Shown piece by piece: positions 16,474 through 25,142 of a DNA stretch of 64,000 nt. Positions within the stretch are counted from its first letter, which is position 1, and each line of letters starts with the position of its first letter. Source of the DNA: JAAYJT01 sp037445555 (GTDB taxonomy: Bacteria; Bacteroidota; Bacteroidia; Bacteroidales; JAAYJT01); NCBI GenBank assembly GCA_037445555.1, contig JBBIKG010000014.1, forward strand, positions 1 to 64,000. Reading direction: 5' to 3'. The notes below the pieces were generated by a model that made no database searches, was not told where the DNA came from, and worked only from the letters and a program-made list of their open reading frames with translations. Both the position numbers and the translations under genes were made by a program.

Positions 16474-17889
16474 TTATTTGCCGCGCCCCTGAACTACAAT
16501 CAGGAAGGTATAGATAAGTATCTTGATATCCATGGCCAGCGACATATTCTCGAGGTAGAGGATATCGTATTTCAATCGCTCAATCATTTCATCTACATTC
16601 TCGGCATAGCCGAATTTTACCTGCCCCCACGAGGTGATACCCGGTTTAATACGGTGTAATAAACGGTAATGAGGTGCTTTCTGAACAATCTGCTCGATGA
16701 AGTAACTCCTCTCAGGCCTGGGGCCTACAAGCGACATATCGCCAATCAGCACACTCCAGAATTGAGGAATTTCGTCAAGGCGGACCTTGCGAATGAAGCG
16801 CCCGAAAGGGGTGATGCGTTTATCGTTCCGGGAGGATAACATGGGACCGTGCTTTTCGGCATCGCAATACATGGATCTGAACTTGTGCATCAAAAAAGGC
16901 TTTCCACGAAGGCCCACACGTTCCTGCGAGTATATTACCGGACCTTTTGAAGACAATTTCACTCCAATGGCTGTGAAAAGATAAGCCGGACTTAACAGCA
17001 CCATGGCGGCTACGGAGGCAAATAAATCCATCAGCCTTTTCATAGATTGCTGCCAGGCGGGCATAAGCTCGGGAGATACAAGAATGAGTGGCGTGTGAAA
17101 GATAGATTCAGTTTTTACGGTGCCAAGCAGGAAATCCTGCATGTCAGGGATGATTTTAATGATGACATCCACGTATTCAAGTTGCGTGATGATGCGCTCA
17201 ATGGTTTTGTGCTCCGATCGTTCGATGGCAATAATAACCTCCTCTACAGCATACCGCTCGATAATGTTTTTGAGGTCCTCCAGGCCTCCGAGTCTTTTCA
17301 GAAATTTCTCAATCTTATAATCTTCGTAACTGTCGACATGGATAAATCCGACAAATTTATTGCCCGAAGACCTTTCCTGTTTCTCGATTTCATGAAAAAC
17401 CGATATGGCATTTCCGTTGCTGCCAACGATTATGGTGTTGAATCCGATAATTTTATGCTGAATCCGGTATACAGTAATCGAGGTAAGGATTAACCGGAAA
17501 AGGTATGTGAACCCAAAGTGCAGAGAGAAAAGAACAAAGAATGACGAGTCGTAGGATTTATTTGAAGGGAGAAAATCATCCAGAATGAGCACAAAGAAAA
17601 GCACCAGAACGCCTATAACGCTTATCAGAAGAGTTTGCCCAAATTCCTGCAGGCGTGCCTTGCGGTAAACATTGCGGTAGGCCCCCATCATCCAGTAGGC
17701 CAGCAGCCAGAATACCGGGATGGAGATCATGCCCAGCCAGTACAGAGGATCGGAAAGCAGGTCGAAAATATCTTTACCATCCGATGCCGGGCCTTGCCAG
17801 GTGCGGTATAAGAAAAACAAACTCCAGGCTATGCATGCTGACAGGAAGTCAGCGATGAGGTATCTTGCCAGTTGCCTGTTGTTATTCAT
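16474..17889 (-). CDS. Polyprenyl-phosphate hexose-1-phosphate transferase (WcaJ-type)
   Basis: This 471-residue membrane protein starts surface-polysaccharide synthesis by moving a sugar phosphate to undecaprenyl phosphate. Four or so N-terminal membrane segments span residues 10-125, a CoA-binding-like Rossmann region follows to about 270, and the bacterial sugar transferase domain occupies the last 190 residues. Diagnostic motifs are FLMHKFRSMYCDAE, VRLDEIPQFWSVLIGDMSLVGPRPE and KPGITSWGQV. It lies outside any visible polysaccharide cluster. The next leftward gene upstream, an oxidoreductase, is 223 bases away. Confidence 0.9.
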   Translation of the reverse strand: MNNNRQLARYLIADFLSACIAWSLFFLYRTWQGPASDGKDIFDLLSDPLYWLGMISIPVFWLLAYWMMGAYRNVYRKARLQEFGQTLLISVIGVLVLFFVLILDDFLPSNKSYDSSFFVLFSLHFGFTYLFRLILTSITVYRIQHKIIGFNTIIVGSNGNAISVFHEIEKQERSSGNKFVGFIHVDSYEDYKIEKFLKRLGGLEDLKNIIERYAVEEVIIAIERSEHKTIERIITQLEYVDVIIKIIPDMQDFLLGTVKTESIFHTPLILVSPELMPAWQQSMKRLMDLFASVAAMVLLSPAYLFTAIGVKLSSKGPVIYSQERVGLRGKPFLMHKFRSMYCDAEKHGPMLSSRNDKRITPFGRFIRKVRLDEIPQFWSVLIGDMSLVGPRPERSYFIEQIVQKAPHYRLLHRIKPGITSWGQVKFGYAENVDEMIERLKYDILYLENMSLAMDIKILIYTFLIVVQGRGK

Positions 17890-18112
17890 GAACCGATACT
17901 TCGTATGATTGAATTATCTGTTGATCCAAAGCCATGGGCAGATTGACCCGCTCTGAATCAGGCTGTAAAGATCATCAAAAGTTGCATGTTAAAAATGTTT
18001 TACCAGATATTCTTTCAATTTAATCTTAAAAGAATATGGAAGAATGTTAACACCGATAGGATTTACATGAGAAGAATGCTGACAGGCAAAGGCACACATC
18101 ATCGTTTATAAC

Positions 18113-19108
18113 CTATAATCCATTCAAGTTATAGGGCGATTTGCCAATTTTTTCCAATATCTGGTATGCGACCTCAAGTGCTGAGTGCCCGTCGTTTAGC
18201 GTGACCTGCGGCTCGGTATTGTTGGTTACGGCATGATAAAAACTTCGGAGTTCACTTTCAATGGCATTCACAGGTCTTATCAGAGGTTTTTCATGAAATA
18301 CCTGTTTTCCCGGCTGGTCGTGACCTGCATGTACCACCATACCATCCGCCCTTGAAGGGTCAATATCCTGAATGCGCACAACATCCAGCTCTTTATCTAG
18401 AAAATCAACCAACACATATCCGTTCTGCTGGAAAAATGTCGTTTTTCTGACATTGTTGATGGAAATACGATTAGCGGTGAGGTTTGCGACGCAACCATTG
18501 AAAAATTCAATACGTGCATTGGCAATATCGGGAGTACTGCTGACCACCCGGGTGCCACTGGCACTGATTTTCCGAATATCCGACTTAACAACACTCAATA
18601 TGATATCAATGTCATGAATCATCAAATCGAGCACCACGGGCACATCCGTGCCCCTTGGATTAAACTGCGCCAACCGGTGTGCTTCAATAAACATCGGATT
18701 GTTCAGATGAGGTTGTGCTGCCAGGAATGCCGGATTGAAACGTTCCACATGACCCACCTGTACTTTCACCCCAGCTTCGGCAGCCAGGCGGCCAAGCTCT
18801 AGAGCTTGCTGCGGCGTGGCAACCATAGGCTTTTCAATAAATACATGCTTGAAGGCTTTGAGTGCCTCTCGCGCACAATCAAAGTGCGAAACGGTCGGGG
18901 TAACGATATCCACGACATCCGAAGACTGGATGAGCTGGTCGATGTTTTCGAAGCTGGGGATACCCAACCCTGACTCAACTTCCTTAATTATTGCCGGGTC
19001 GGGGTCGTAAAACCCGACCAGGTCGAAATGGTCGATTTGTTTTATGCACTTCAGATGAATTTTTCCAAGATGTCCGGCTCCCAGTACCCCAATTTTTAGC
19101 ATAGCCAT
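18113..19108 (-). CDS. Gfo/Idh/MocA family NAD(P)-dependent oxidoreductase
   Basis: This 331-residue protein has an N-terminal Rossmann domain (IGVLGAGHLGKIH), the family lysine in FIEKPMV near residue 95, and VGHVERFNPAF plus a conserved LMIHDIDIILS histidine segment in the C-terminal domain. Relatives oxidise or reduce sugars, often UDP-amino sugars. The substrate cannot be stated. The start could be 19108 (MAMLKIG) or 19102 (MLKIG). A link to the downstream sugar transferase is possible but is only positional. Confidence 0.82.
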   Translation of the reverse strand: MAMLKIGVLGAGHLGKIHLKCIKQIDHFDLVGFYDPDPAIIKEVESGLGIPSFENIDQLIQSSDVVDIVTPTVSHFDCAREALKAFKHVFIEKPMVATPQQALELGRLAAEAGVKVQVGHVERFNPAFLAAQPHLNNPMFIEAHRLAQFNPRGTDVPVVLDLMIHDIDIILSVVKSDIRKISASGTRVVSSTPDIANARIEFFNGCVANLTANRISINNVRKTTFFQQNGYVLVDFLDKELDVVRIQDIDPSRADGMVVHAGHDQPGKQVFHEKPLIRPVNAIESELRSFYHAVTNNTEPQVTLNDGHSALEVAYQILEKIGKSPYNLNGL

Positions 19109-19251
19109 TTTTCTGCAAATCTAACACTTTTGTCAAACTATACAACAGACTACATACTCATGCATCATACATATATTAAGTTAATGCATATATAGGTTTT
19201 GTTGGGTTTTCATAATTTTCCAGAATACTCCTCATGGCAGGTTAAATTATG

Positions 19252-19259
19252 TACCTTTG
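19252..19259 (+). promoter_or_regulatory. Candidate -7 element (TACCTTTG) for pcm
   Basis: TACCTTTG is an exact TAnnTTTG match, 62 bases before the chosen pcm start. Confidence 0.5.
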
Positions 19260-19321
19260 TTCTCAGACAACTTACATGTAAGTCTATGATTGTGAGTAAT
19301 ATATAAGTGATTGTTTGCGAT

Positions 19322-19972
19322 ATGGAGGATACTTACCGTCATCAGGGCCTGAGAAAAAAACTGGTTGAAAGCATCCGGATGAAGGGCATAACCCATAAGC
19401 CGGTACTTGAGGCAATGGAAACTGTCCCCAGACATTTTTTCTTCGATTCTTCATTTCTGGAATTTGCCTATGAGGATAAGCCCTTCCCGATTGGCGCTGG
19501 GCAGACTATCTCACAACCATTCACGGTTGCCTACCAAACCATGCTTCTGGAGGTGCATCCGGGTGATAAAATTCTGGAAATAGGGACAGGTTCAGGGTAT
19601 CAGGCTTGTATACTGGCACGGATGGGAGCTAAGGTTTTTACAATTGAACGCATTAAATCGCTCTATCAGAAAACCAGGGAGTTTTTACCAACCATAGGGT
19701 ACGGAAGGATAAAGGTACACTATGGAGACGGTTTTTTGGGATTGCCTGCATTTGCACCTTTTGATAAGATATTAATCACTGCGGCGGCCCCATATGTGCC
19801 AAGGACACTTTTTGAACAATTAAAACCTGGAGGGCTACTGGTTGTGCCTTTAGACGAGGGAGTCATACAAAGGATGACGGTATTTCGAAAAACACCAGAA
19901 GGCGACTTGCAACAGTATGAACATGGCCTGTTCAGATTCGTGCCCATGTTGCCCAATAAATCAAAAGACTAG
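19322..19972 (+). CDS. pcm: Protein-L-isoaspartate O-methyltransferase
   Basis: This enzyme methylates isoaspartyl residues in aged proteins to allow repair. Recognised from the PCMT signature: VPRHFFF, PIGAGQTISQPFTVAYQ, the SAM-binding motif LEIGTGSGYQACILA, and ILITAAAPYVP. The frame opens at a GTG at 19307, but MEDTYRHQGLRKKLV from the ATG at 19322 matches the usual N-terminus, giving 216 residues. Its stop overlaps by 4 bases the stop of the opposite-strand DUF2271 gene. Confidence 0.93.
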   Translation: MEDTYRHQGLRKKLVESIRMKGITHKPVLEAMETVPRHFFFDSSFLEFAYEDKPFPIGAGQTISQPFTVAYQTMLLEVHPGDKILEIGTGSGYQACILARMGAKVFTIERIKSLYQKTREFLPTIGYGRIKVHYGDGFLGLPAFAPFDKILITAAAPYVPRTLFEQLKPGGLLVVPLDEGVIQRMTVFRKTPEGDLQQYEHGLFRFVPMLPNKSKD

Positions 19973-20739
19973 TTGGCCTCGACACCTATTTTAGAAACAA
20001 TCGAAATTGCAGTAGTCAACGTCTTGATATCCGGGGTAAGACTGCCGTCTTTACCCGAATAGTGGCTATGTCCGATGGGTTTCATCTCTGTTTTATTTCC
20101 CGGAGAAGATACTGCCGCCTCATAAACAAGTGCTGGCTGGCCATTAGTCTTGTAGTCCTTATCATCAGGGTACCGGTTATTATGCCAGAATTGATTCCAG
20201 TCGAAGGGCTGGTTGATTTCCAGCATTACCCTGAAAGGAAACCTCAGAGGCGCATCGGTTTTGGCATTCAGAATGAAATTATTGACAGGTGTGGCGCCAG
20301 AGATAGCATCTGGCAGCTGATTATCAGGTGAGGGTAACATCAAACCATCACTTTCACGTATTCCCCTTTTAAAAGCCCAGTAGGGAAGGGTAGCTGCCCG
20401 CCTTGCTACACCGCTGCTCCAGCCTCCCCACACCGGTTTACCATGTTTAAACACACTTTTGGCGATCGAATTAACTACATAAATGGTTTGAATGTAGTTG
20501 CCCTGCATGTCTTCAACCCATACTGCCATCACCGGATGGTTATATGATTTGCCCTTCTCAAATTCAAGACGAATACTGGTGCCGTTTGCAGAAGGGTTAG
20601 TCTTGAGCAATTCATAGGTTGGGAGGTTAGATTTTTTTCTGTTCTTATTCTGCAAGCGGGCTTCCGTGGAAACAACCACTGTAAGTAAGGCAATCATAAT
20701 CAGTCGGAAAGCTGTATTTGCGAGGGTTATCTTTTTCAT
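19969..20739 (-). CDS. DUF2271-type periplasmic protein
   Basis: This 256-residue protein has an N-terminal signal/anchor segment. PVMAVWVEDMQGNYIQTIYV, followed by LPYWAFKRG and LPDAISGATPV, resembles the DUF2271 family of predicted periplasmic proteins. It begins 23 bases after the TonB-dependent receptor gene and is surely co-transcribed with it. DUF2271 proteins are often found with TonB receptors and PepSY-type redox proteins, so a part in metal or siderophore handling is possible (inference). No metal-binding motif is obvious. Family assignment is by eye. Confidence 0.6.
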   Translation of the reverse strand: MKKITLANTAFRLIMIALLTVVVSTEARLQNKNRKKSNLPTYELLKTNPSANGTSIRLEFEKGKSYNHPVMAVWVEDMQGNYIQTIYVVNSIAKSVFKHGKPVWGGWSSGVARRAATLPYWAFKRGIRESDGLMLPSPDNQLPDAISGATPVNNFILNAKTDAPLRFPFRVMLEINQPFDWNQFWHNNRYPDDKDYKTNGQPALVYEAAVSSPGNKTEMKPIGHSHYSGKDGSLTPDIKTLTTAISIVSKIGVEAN

Positions 20740-20762
20740 TGGATCGGTAATTTGGAGTGTTA

Positions 20763-23135
20763 TTAAAATTCAACAATTATGCCAATGGATGGCAGCACGG
20801 TGCCGGCTGTACTCTTAAGCTCCCTGAGCTGGTATTTGTCGTTGCTAATCACAGGATTTCCGGCTTGGTCAAGCACCCTGACGAGGGCACCCTGCTGCTC
20901 ACTTTGAAAATTATACACATTTTGAATATCGGTATACAACATCAATGTCCAACGCCCAAAATAGAATGACTTGTCCACCCTGATATCAAGCTGGTGAAAA
21001 GCGGCAAGACGTTCGGAATTAAAACGGGAGAAATCAAGGTATCCCCGGCTGTTCGCCTTCCAGGCACTAATGATGGATGATTTTTCAAGGTCGTAAGGAG
21101 TGTAAGGAGCTCCGCCGACATAGCGCCATTTAGCACCAAACTCCCAGTTCCTCTTAAGTTTACCGGTAGCCGTGAGGTTAAAAATATGCCGGTTATCCCA
21201 GGCAGAGCGGATATATTCACTGCCGTTCCCTGTAAATTCACTGCGCACCAGGGTGTAACTGGCAATCAGGTTAATTCCTTTCAGGTCGCGTTCCTGCAGC
21301 AAAATTTCCATTCCATAAGCTCTTCCTGTGGAGGTTGAAACCACTTCTTCATCGCCATACGTGCCGTAACCGGCTCCCTTATTGGCCAAAGAGATGTTAT
21401 CGAGCACCGACAGCGGGTAGTTGCGGTATTGTTTATAAAACCCCTCAAGCGTGAAGCGAGACTGTGCTTTCCTTTGGTACTCAAATCCACCGACAAGATG
21501 ATCGGCTGATATATATGATATTTTGTTGGCTTTGTTAATCAACACACCATCGTTGTTTCTGAATCCGAGCATGGTATAGGGAGGCAACTGGTAGTAACGT
21601 CCCGTATTGAAATTCATGAACAGCTTATCGGTCAACGAGTAGGATGCCGAAAATCTGGGCGATAGCTGATCAAGCATGTTTGACATCTTGGCGGAGTAGC
21701 TGGTGGCATCCGCTCTTAAACCCAGCGAAAGCTTAAGCCTGTCGCTCAGGAAGCCTTTGCTGATCTGCGAGAAAATATTCCATTTAAATAGGTCAATGAC
21801 CGAATTGTAGTTGACATCGAAAGGCCTGTCGCCGACAAAGAGGGCCCGGTAGGTATTGTTGAGGTAACGGGAATATTCCAGTCCAGCACCTGTATTTAAA
21901 CGAAAACCATTAAGCATGGTGTTGTATTCATACCTGAACTTATTTTCCATCTCATCGGAAGAATAGTCGAGCAAACGCGGATTGGTTTCCAGATTGTTCA
22001 GATATTTATATGAGTTGTTTCGCAGCATGTTGCGGCTAAGGAAGAATTGGTGGTTCCCGTTGGGAATGAAACGACGGTAAACAGCTCCCATGGTATAATT
22101 CCATTGTTCATTCACAGGCAGGTAATCAAGGATGTATTGCTGGTTTTCGTCAGGATTTCTTATGCCGGTATTCAGCTCAAATTGGTCGATTGCTCCCAGA
22201 CCAAGAATGACCAGCTGGTTCTGATTGTCAAGATTTACCCGGTAACGGACCTGAAAATCGTTGTATGTCGGAAGGAAAGGCAGGCCCAGGGCTCCGAAAA
22301 GAAATTGCAGGTAGGAGCGCCTTGCCGAAAGAATAATGTTGGAACGCTGACCCACAGGACCGTCAAGTGTCAGTGCCAGGTCAGATGCGCCAACCGATCC
22401 TTTGAAATTTAGCTTTTCAGGATTGCCGTCTATTTGTCTCATTTCGAGTACGCCGCTTAATGCATTACCACGATTGGCTGGAAACGCACCGGCATACAGG
22501 TCGGCTTCGCGGATGAAGTCGACATTAATTATGCCGGTTGGCCCTCCGGAGGCGCCCTGAGTGGCAAAATGATTCAGGTTGGGTATCTCGATCCCGTCAA
22601 GATAGAAACGACTCTCGCTCGGTCCGCCTCCCCTGATTATGACATCATTCCTGAAGGCAGGGGTTGATGCAACCCCTGGTAGGGTCTGAATCACGCGGCT
22701 GATATCGCGATTGCCGCCGGGGTTTTTCTCTATTTCAGCAATTCCCAGGGTGCGCATCGACAGAGGACTTTCGTCGGGTCTTCTGAACAGGTTGGCTTTC
22801 ACCTCAACTTTTTCAAGCTGTATTGACATTTCGCGCATGGGAATATCGATGGTAGATGTTCGGGCATTGGTAACCATGAATTCCGGAGTGGTGGCTGGTT
22901 CAAATCCAATGAACGACGCCGATATTTTTACAAAGCCCGGGGCGATGCCTGTGAAAAGAAAATTGCCGTCAAAATCACTTGTAGTACCAATCTGGGTACC
23001 ATAAATAATGATGTTCACAAAAGGCAAGGGTTCATTGTTTTTCTCGTTAAAAACCCTGCCGCGTATGGTTCCGGTTTGGGCGATAGTTTGCGTAATAAGC
23101 CCAATAGTCAGGAGCAAAATGGAAATATATTTCAT
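20763..23135 (-). CDS. TonB-dependent outer-membrane receptor
   Basis: This protein of about 790 residues starts with a signal peptide (MKYISILLLTIGLITQTIAQ) and a carboxypeptidase-like regulatory domain (GTIRGRVFNEKNNEPLPFVN). The plug domain (RVIQTLPGVASTPAFRNDVIIRGGGPSESRFYLDGIEIPN) and a beta-barrel with aromatic-rich strands follow, ending VLPSIGIIVEF. No SusD partner is adjacent, so glycan import is less likely than uptake of a metal complex or another small ligand. An in-frame TTG lies 6 bases upstream of the ATG at 23135. DUF2271 follows in the same operon. Confidence 0.92.
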   Translation of the reverse strand: MKYISILLLTIGLITQTIAQTGTIRGRVFNEKNNEPLPFVNIIIYGTQIGTTSDFDGNFLFTGIAPGFVKISASFIGFEPATTPEFMVTNARTSTIDIPMREMSIQLEKVEVKANLFRRPDESPLSMRTLGIAEIEKNPGGNRDISRVIQTLPGVASTPAFRNDVIIRGGGPSESRFYLDGIEIPNLNHFATQGASGGPTGIINVDFIREADLYAGAFPANRGNALSGVLEMRQIDGNPEKLNFKGSVGASDLALTLDGPVGQRSNIILSARRSYLQFLFGALGLPFLPTYNDFQVRYRVNLDNQNQLVILGLGAIDQFELNTGIRNPDENQQYILDYLPVNEQWNYTMGAVYRRFIPNGNHQFFLSRNMLRNNSYKYLNNLETNPRLLDYSSDEMENKFRYEYNTMLNGFRLNTGAGLEYSRYLNNTYRALFVGDRPFDVNYNSVIDLFKWNIFSQISKGFLSDRLKLSLGLRADATSYSAKMSNMLDQLSPRFSASYSLTDKLFMNFNTGRYYQLPPYTMLGFRNNDGVLINKANKISYISADHLVGGFEYQRKAQSRFTLEGFYKQYRNYPLSVLDNISLANKGAGYGTYGDEEVVSTSTGRAYGMEILLQERDLKGINLIASYTLVRSEFTGNGSEYIRSAWDNRHIFNLTATGKLKRNWEFGAKWRYVGGAPYTPYDLEKSSIISAWKANSRGYLDFSRFNSERLAAFHQLDIRVDKSFYFGRWTLMLYTDIQNVYNFQSEQQGALVRVLDQAGNPVISNDKYQLRELKSTAGTVLPSIGIIVEF

Positions 23136-23607
23136 GATCAAATAGTGTTTAATGTTTCAACATAAATCTTAAACAAGTACTTTGTCCTAATGTTCATGAT
23201 GATTTTCTTAATTGAAACTTTCGTTGGATTACCTCAGATGCTGGAAATCGATGATGACAACCAGTTTTTATCAGGTGATTCAACTTGGAATAGTCCTAAT
23301 TAATTAGATCAGTAATGAAATATGATAAAATTTAACGCATTGTACGGATTAATCAGCCAACTCATATTTAAGATCAATTAATGGTTTCTCGTTCTTTAAA
23401 TTACTGAATTGCTGCTAAGTAACCGCAGTGACCTGTACAACAAAACAAGTAGGAAAACCAAAAAGAGATTTTACCTAATTTCATTTAAAAATAAACTGGT
23501 CATTAAGCTGCGAAAACAGGGTTTCGATGCGCTTTCTTGTTCTTTTAAGTATGGGGAGGCTGACACAATCCTTTCAGCATTCAAACTGCACAACGCATTA
23601 TATATAA
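23136..23607. other. AT-rich intergenic stretch without a supported gene
   Basis: This lies between the TonB receptor start and the dockerin fragment. One open frame of 70 codons (23409-23621) is present but has no recognisable domain, no good start context and basic, low-information composition, so it is not called. The receptor's promoter should lie near 23150-23200, but no convincing minus-strand TAnnTTTG was found. Confidence 0.5.
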
Positions 23608-24204
23608 TGGGAAACTCATGAGCTCTCGTTGGGTGGCTATATAGGGGCAAACAGATATATAGGTTTCAAAGCAGATCTCCATTGGACCACCCGTAACATC
23701 TATATGGATGACATTCGAATCGGAAAAAGCGGCGTACCACTCTGCGCCGCCCCTTCTAATCTGGGATCGTCCAATGTTAGTCTTAATTCGGCTAAGCTTT
23801 TCTGGACACCCGGATCGAGCGAAAGTAAATGGGAAATTGAGTATGGTTTATCGGGTTTTGCTGTAGGTTCAGGAATCTTCCTAAACTCCGTCGATCTTAA
23901 CCCATTTAGCCTCAATGGGTTAATGTCAAATACGAGTTACGATTTTTACATAAGGGCTATTTGCGGCGGAACAAACAGTATATGGGCCGGACCACATACA
24001 TTTACCACTAAACCTGCTATCCTTTTGGGCGATGCCAATTGCGACGGAAAGGTTGACGTACTCGATATCATCACTATTGTGAATTATATCATGGTGTATA
24101 ACCCGGAACCTTTTTGCTTCGAAAATGCCGATGTGAATTCCACCTCGGCAACTAACGTGCTGGATATCATTGGGGTAGTAAACATCATCATGGGGCAGAA
24201 TTGA
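23608..24204 (+). pseudogene. C-terminal fragment of a surface protein: FN3 plus dockerin-like repeats
   Basis: The open frame runs from just after an in-frame TAA at 23605-23607 to 24204 but has no ATG and no signal peptide. It begins in the middle of an adhesin-like strand pattern (ELSLGGYIGANRYIGFKA, then NIYMDDIRIG), as in cleaved-adhesin/gingipain-type domains. A fibronectin type III domain (CAAPSNLGSSNVSLNSAKL to AGPHTFTT) follows, then two calcium-binding dockerin-I-like repeats (GDANCDGKVDVLDIITIVNYIM and NADVNSTSATNVLDIIGVVNIIM). The N-terminal bulk of the original secreted protein is missing, so this is probably a gene remnant. It converges with miaA 20 bases away. Confidence 0.65.
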
Positions 24205-24224
24205 CGATTTGAAACGAATACTTA

Positions 24225-25142
24225 TCAAACACCGGTAGTACGGATGATGTAGGCGACCTTTTCCGGGTCACTCATATCATTGTCTATCCAGCAAATCCGA
24301 ATTCCTCGCCGTTCCATCCGCCTGAACCAGGTCATCTGCCTTTTGGCAAACTGATGAATAGCTGTGTTGAGTTGCTTCACCATATGATTGTAGCTCAATT
24401 TACCGAGCAAATACCGGGTCAGGTAGCGGTATTCCAATCCGAAATACTCCATCCTGGCCGGCTCAATGCCTTCGCTGAGGAGTTGTCTAACCTCCTCAAC
24501 CAGCCCATCATGCAGCCGCTGCTGCAACCGATCAGTGATTCGCTGTCTGACAACTTCTCTGCCGGGATTCACTCCAAAGCTTATGTAGCCCAAAGCAGGT
24601 GCATCATTTTTTACGGTTGCTGTATTTTCGCTCAGGGCAATCTCGATTGCCCGCAAAGTACGCTCGCGGTCGCGGGTATCGGTGGTGTTGTGCAGTGGTC
24701 TGAGCCGAAAAAGCATCTCAGCCAGTTGATCCTGCGATTGTCCGGCCAATCGCTCCCGAAGAGCTTCGTTTCGTGGAACCTGACAAAGTTGGTACTCCGA
24801 TAATACAGACTCGATATAGAGGCCTGTACCTCCGCATAGGATGGGGCATTTTCCTCGTGCCACAACATCTGTCAGTGCATTGACATAGTCCTTCTGGTAT
24901 CTGAAAAGATTGTATTCTTCATTGGGCTCTGCTATGTCGATAAGATGGAAGGGGATGGAGTGACCGTTCACCACATAGTCAGAGTAATCCTTGCCGGTGC
25001 CGAGGTTCATTCTGCGATATACCTGTCTTGAATCGGCACTGATTACCTCTCCGTCTATCTGGTGCGCCAGCAACGCCGCCAGCCGGGTCTTACCGCAAGC
25101 TGTAGGGCCAAGTATGACAATCAAGGTGGGTGGTGAGAGCAT
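24225..25142 (-). CDS. miaA: tRNA dimethylallyltransferase
   Basis: MiaA adds a dimethylallyl group to A37 of tRNAs reading UNN codons. The 305-residue product shows the P-loop VILGPTACGKTRLA, the DSRQVYRRMNLGTGKD motif, ILCGGTGLYIESVL, and the C-terminal KRQMTWFRRM tRNA-binding motif. Its ATG overlaps the stop of the upstream aminotransferase-like gene (TGATG), so it is translationally coupled as the last gene of a five-gene operon. Confidence 0.95.
   Translation of the reverse strand: MLSPPTLIVILGPTACGKTRLAALLAHQIDGEVISADSRQVYRRMNLGTGKDYSDYVVNGHSIPFHLIDIAEPNEEYNLFRYQKDYVNALTDVVARGKCPILCGGTGLYIESVLSEYQLCQVPRNEALRERLAGQSQDQLAEMLFRLRPLHNTTDTRDRERTLRAIEIALSENTATVKNDAPALGYISFGVNPGREVVRQRITDRLQQRLHDGLVEEVRQLLSEGIEPARMEYFGLEYRYLTRYLLGKLSYNHMVKQLNTAIHQFAKRQMTWFRRMERRGIRICWIDNDMSDPEKVAYIIRTTGV

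Noticed and set aside
16474..19108. Surface-polysaccharide gene cluster
   Set aside because: Only a phosphoglycosyltransferase and a Gfo/Idh/MocA oxidoreductase are present; there are no glycosyltransferases, flippase or polymerase nearby.
23409..23621. 70-codon frame before the dockerin fragment
   Set aside because: No domain, no start context, lysine/leucine-rich composition as expected of AT-rich non-coding DNA; not the missing part of the surface protein.
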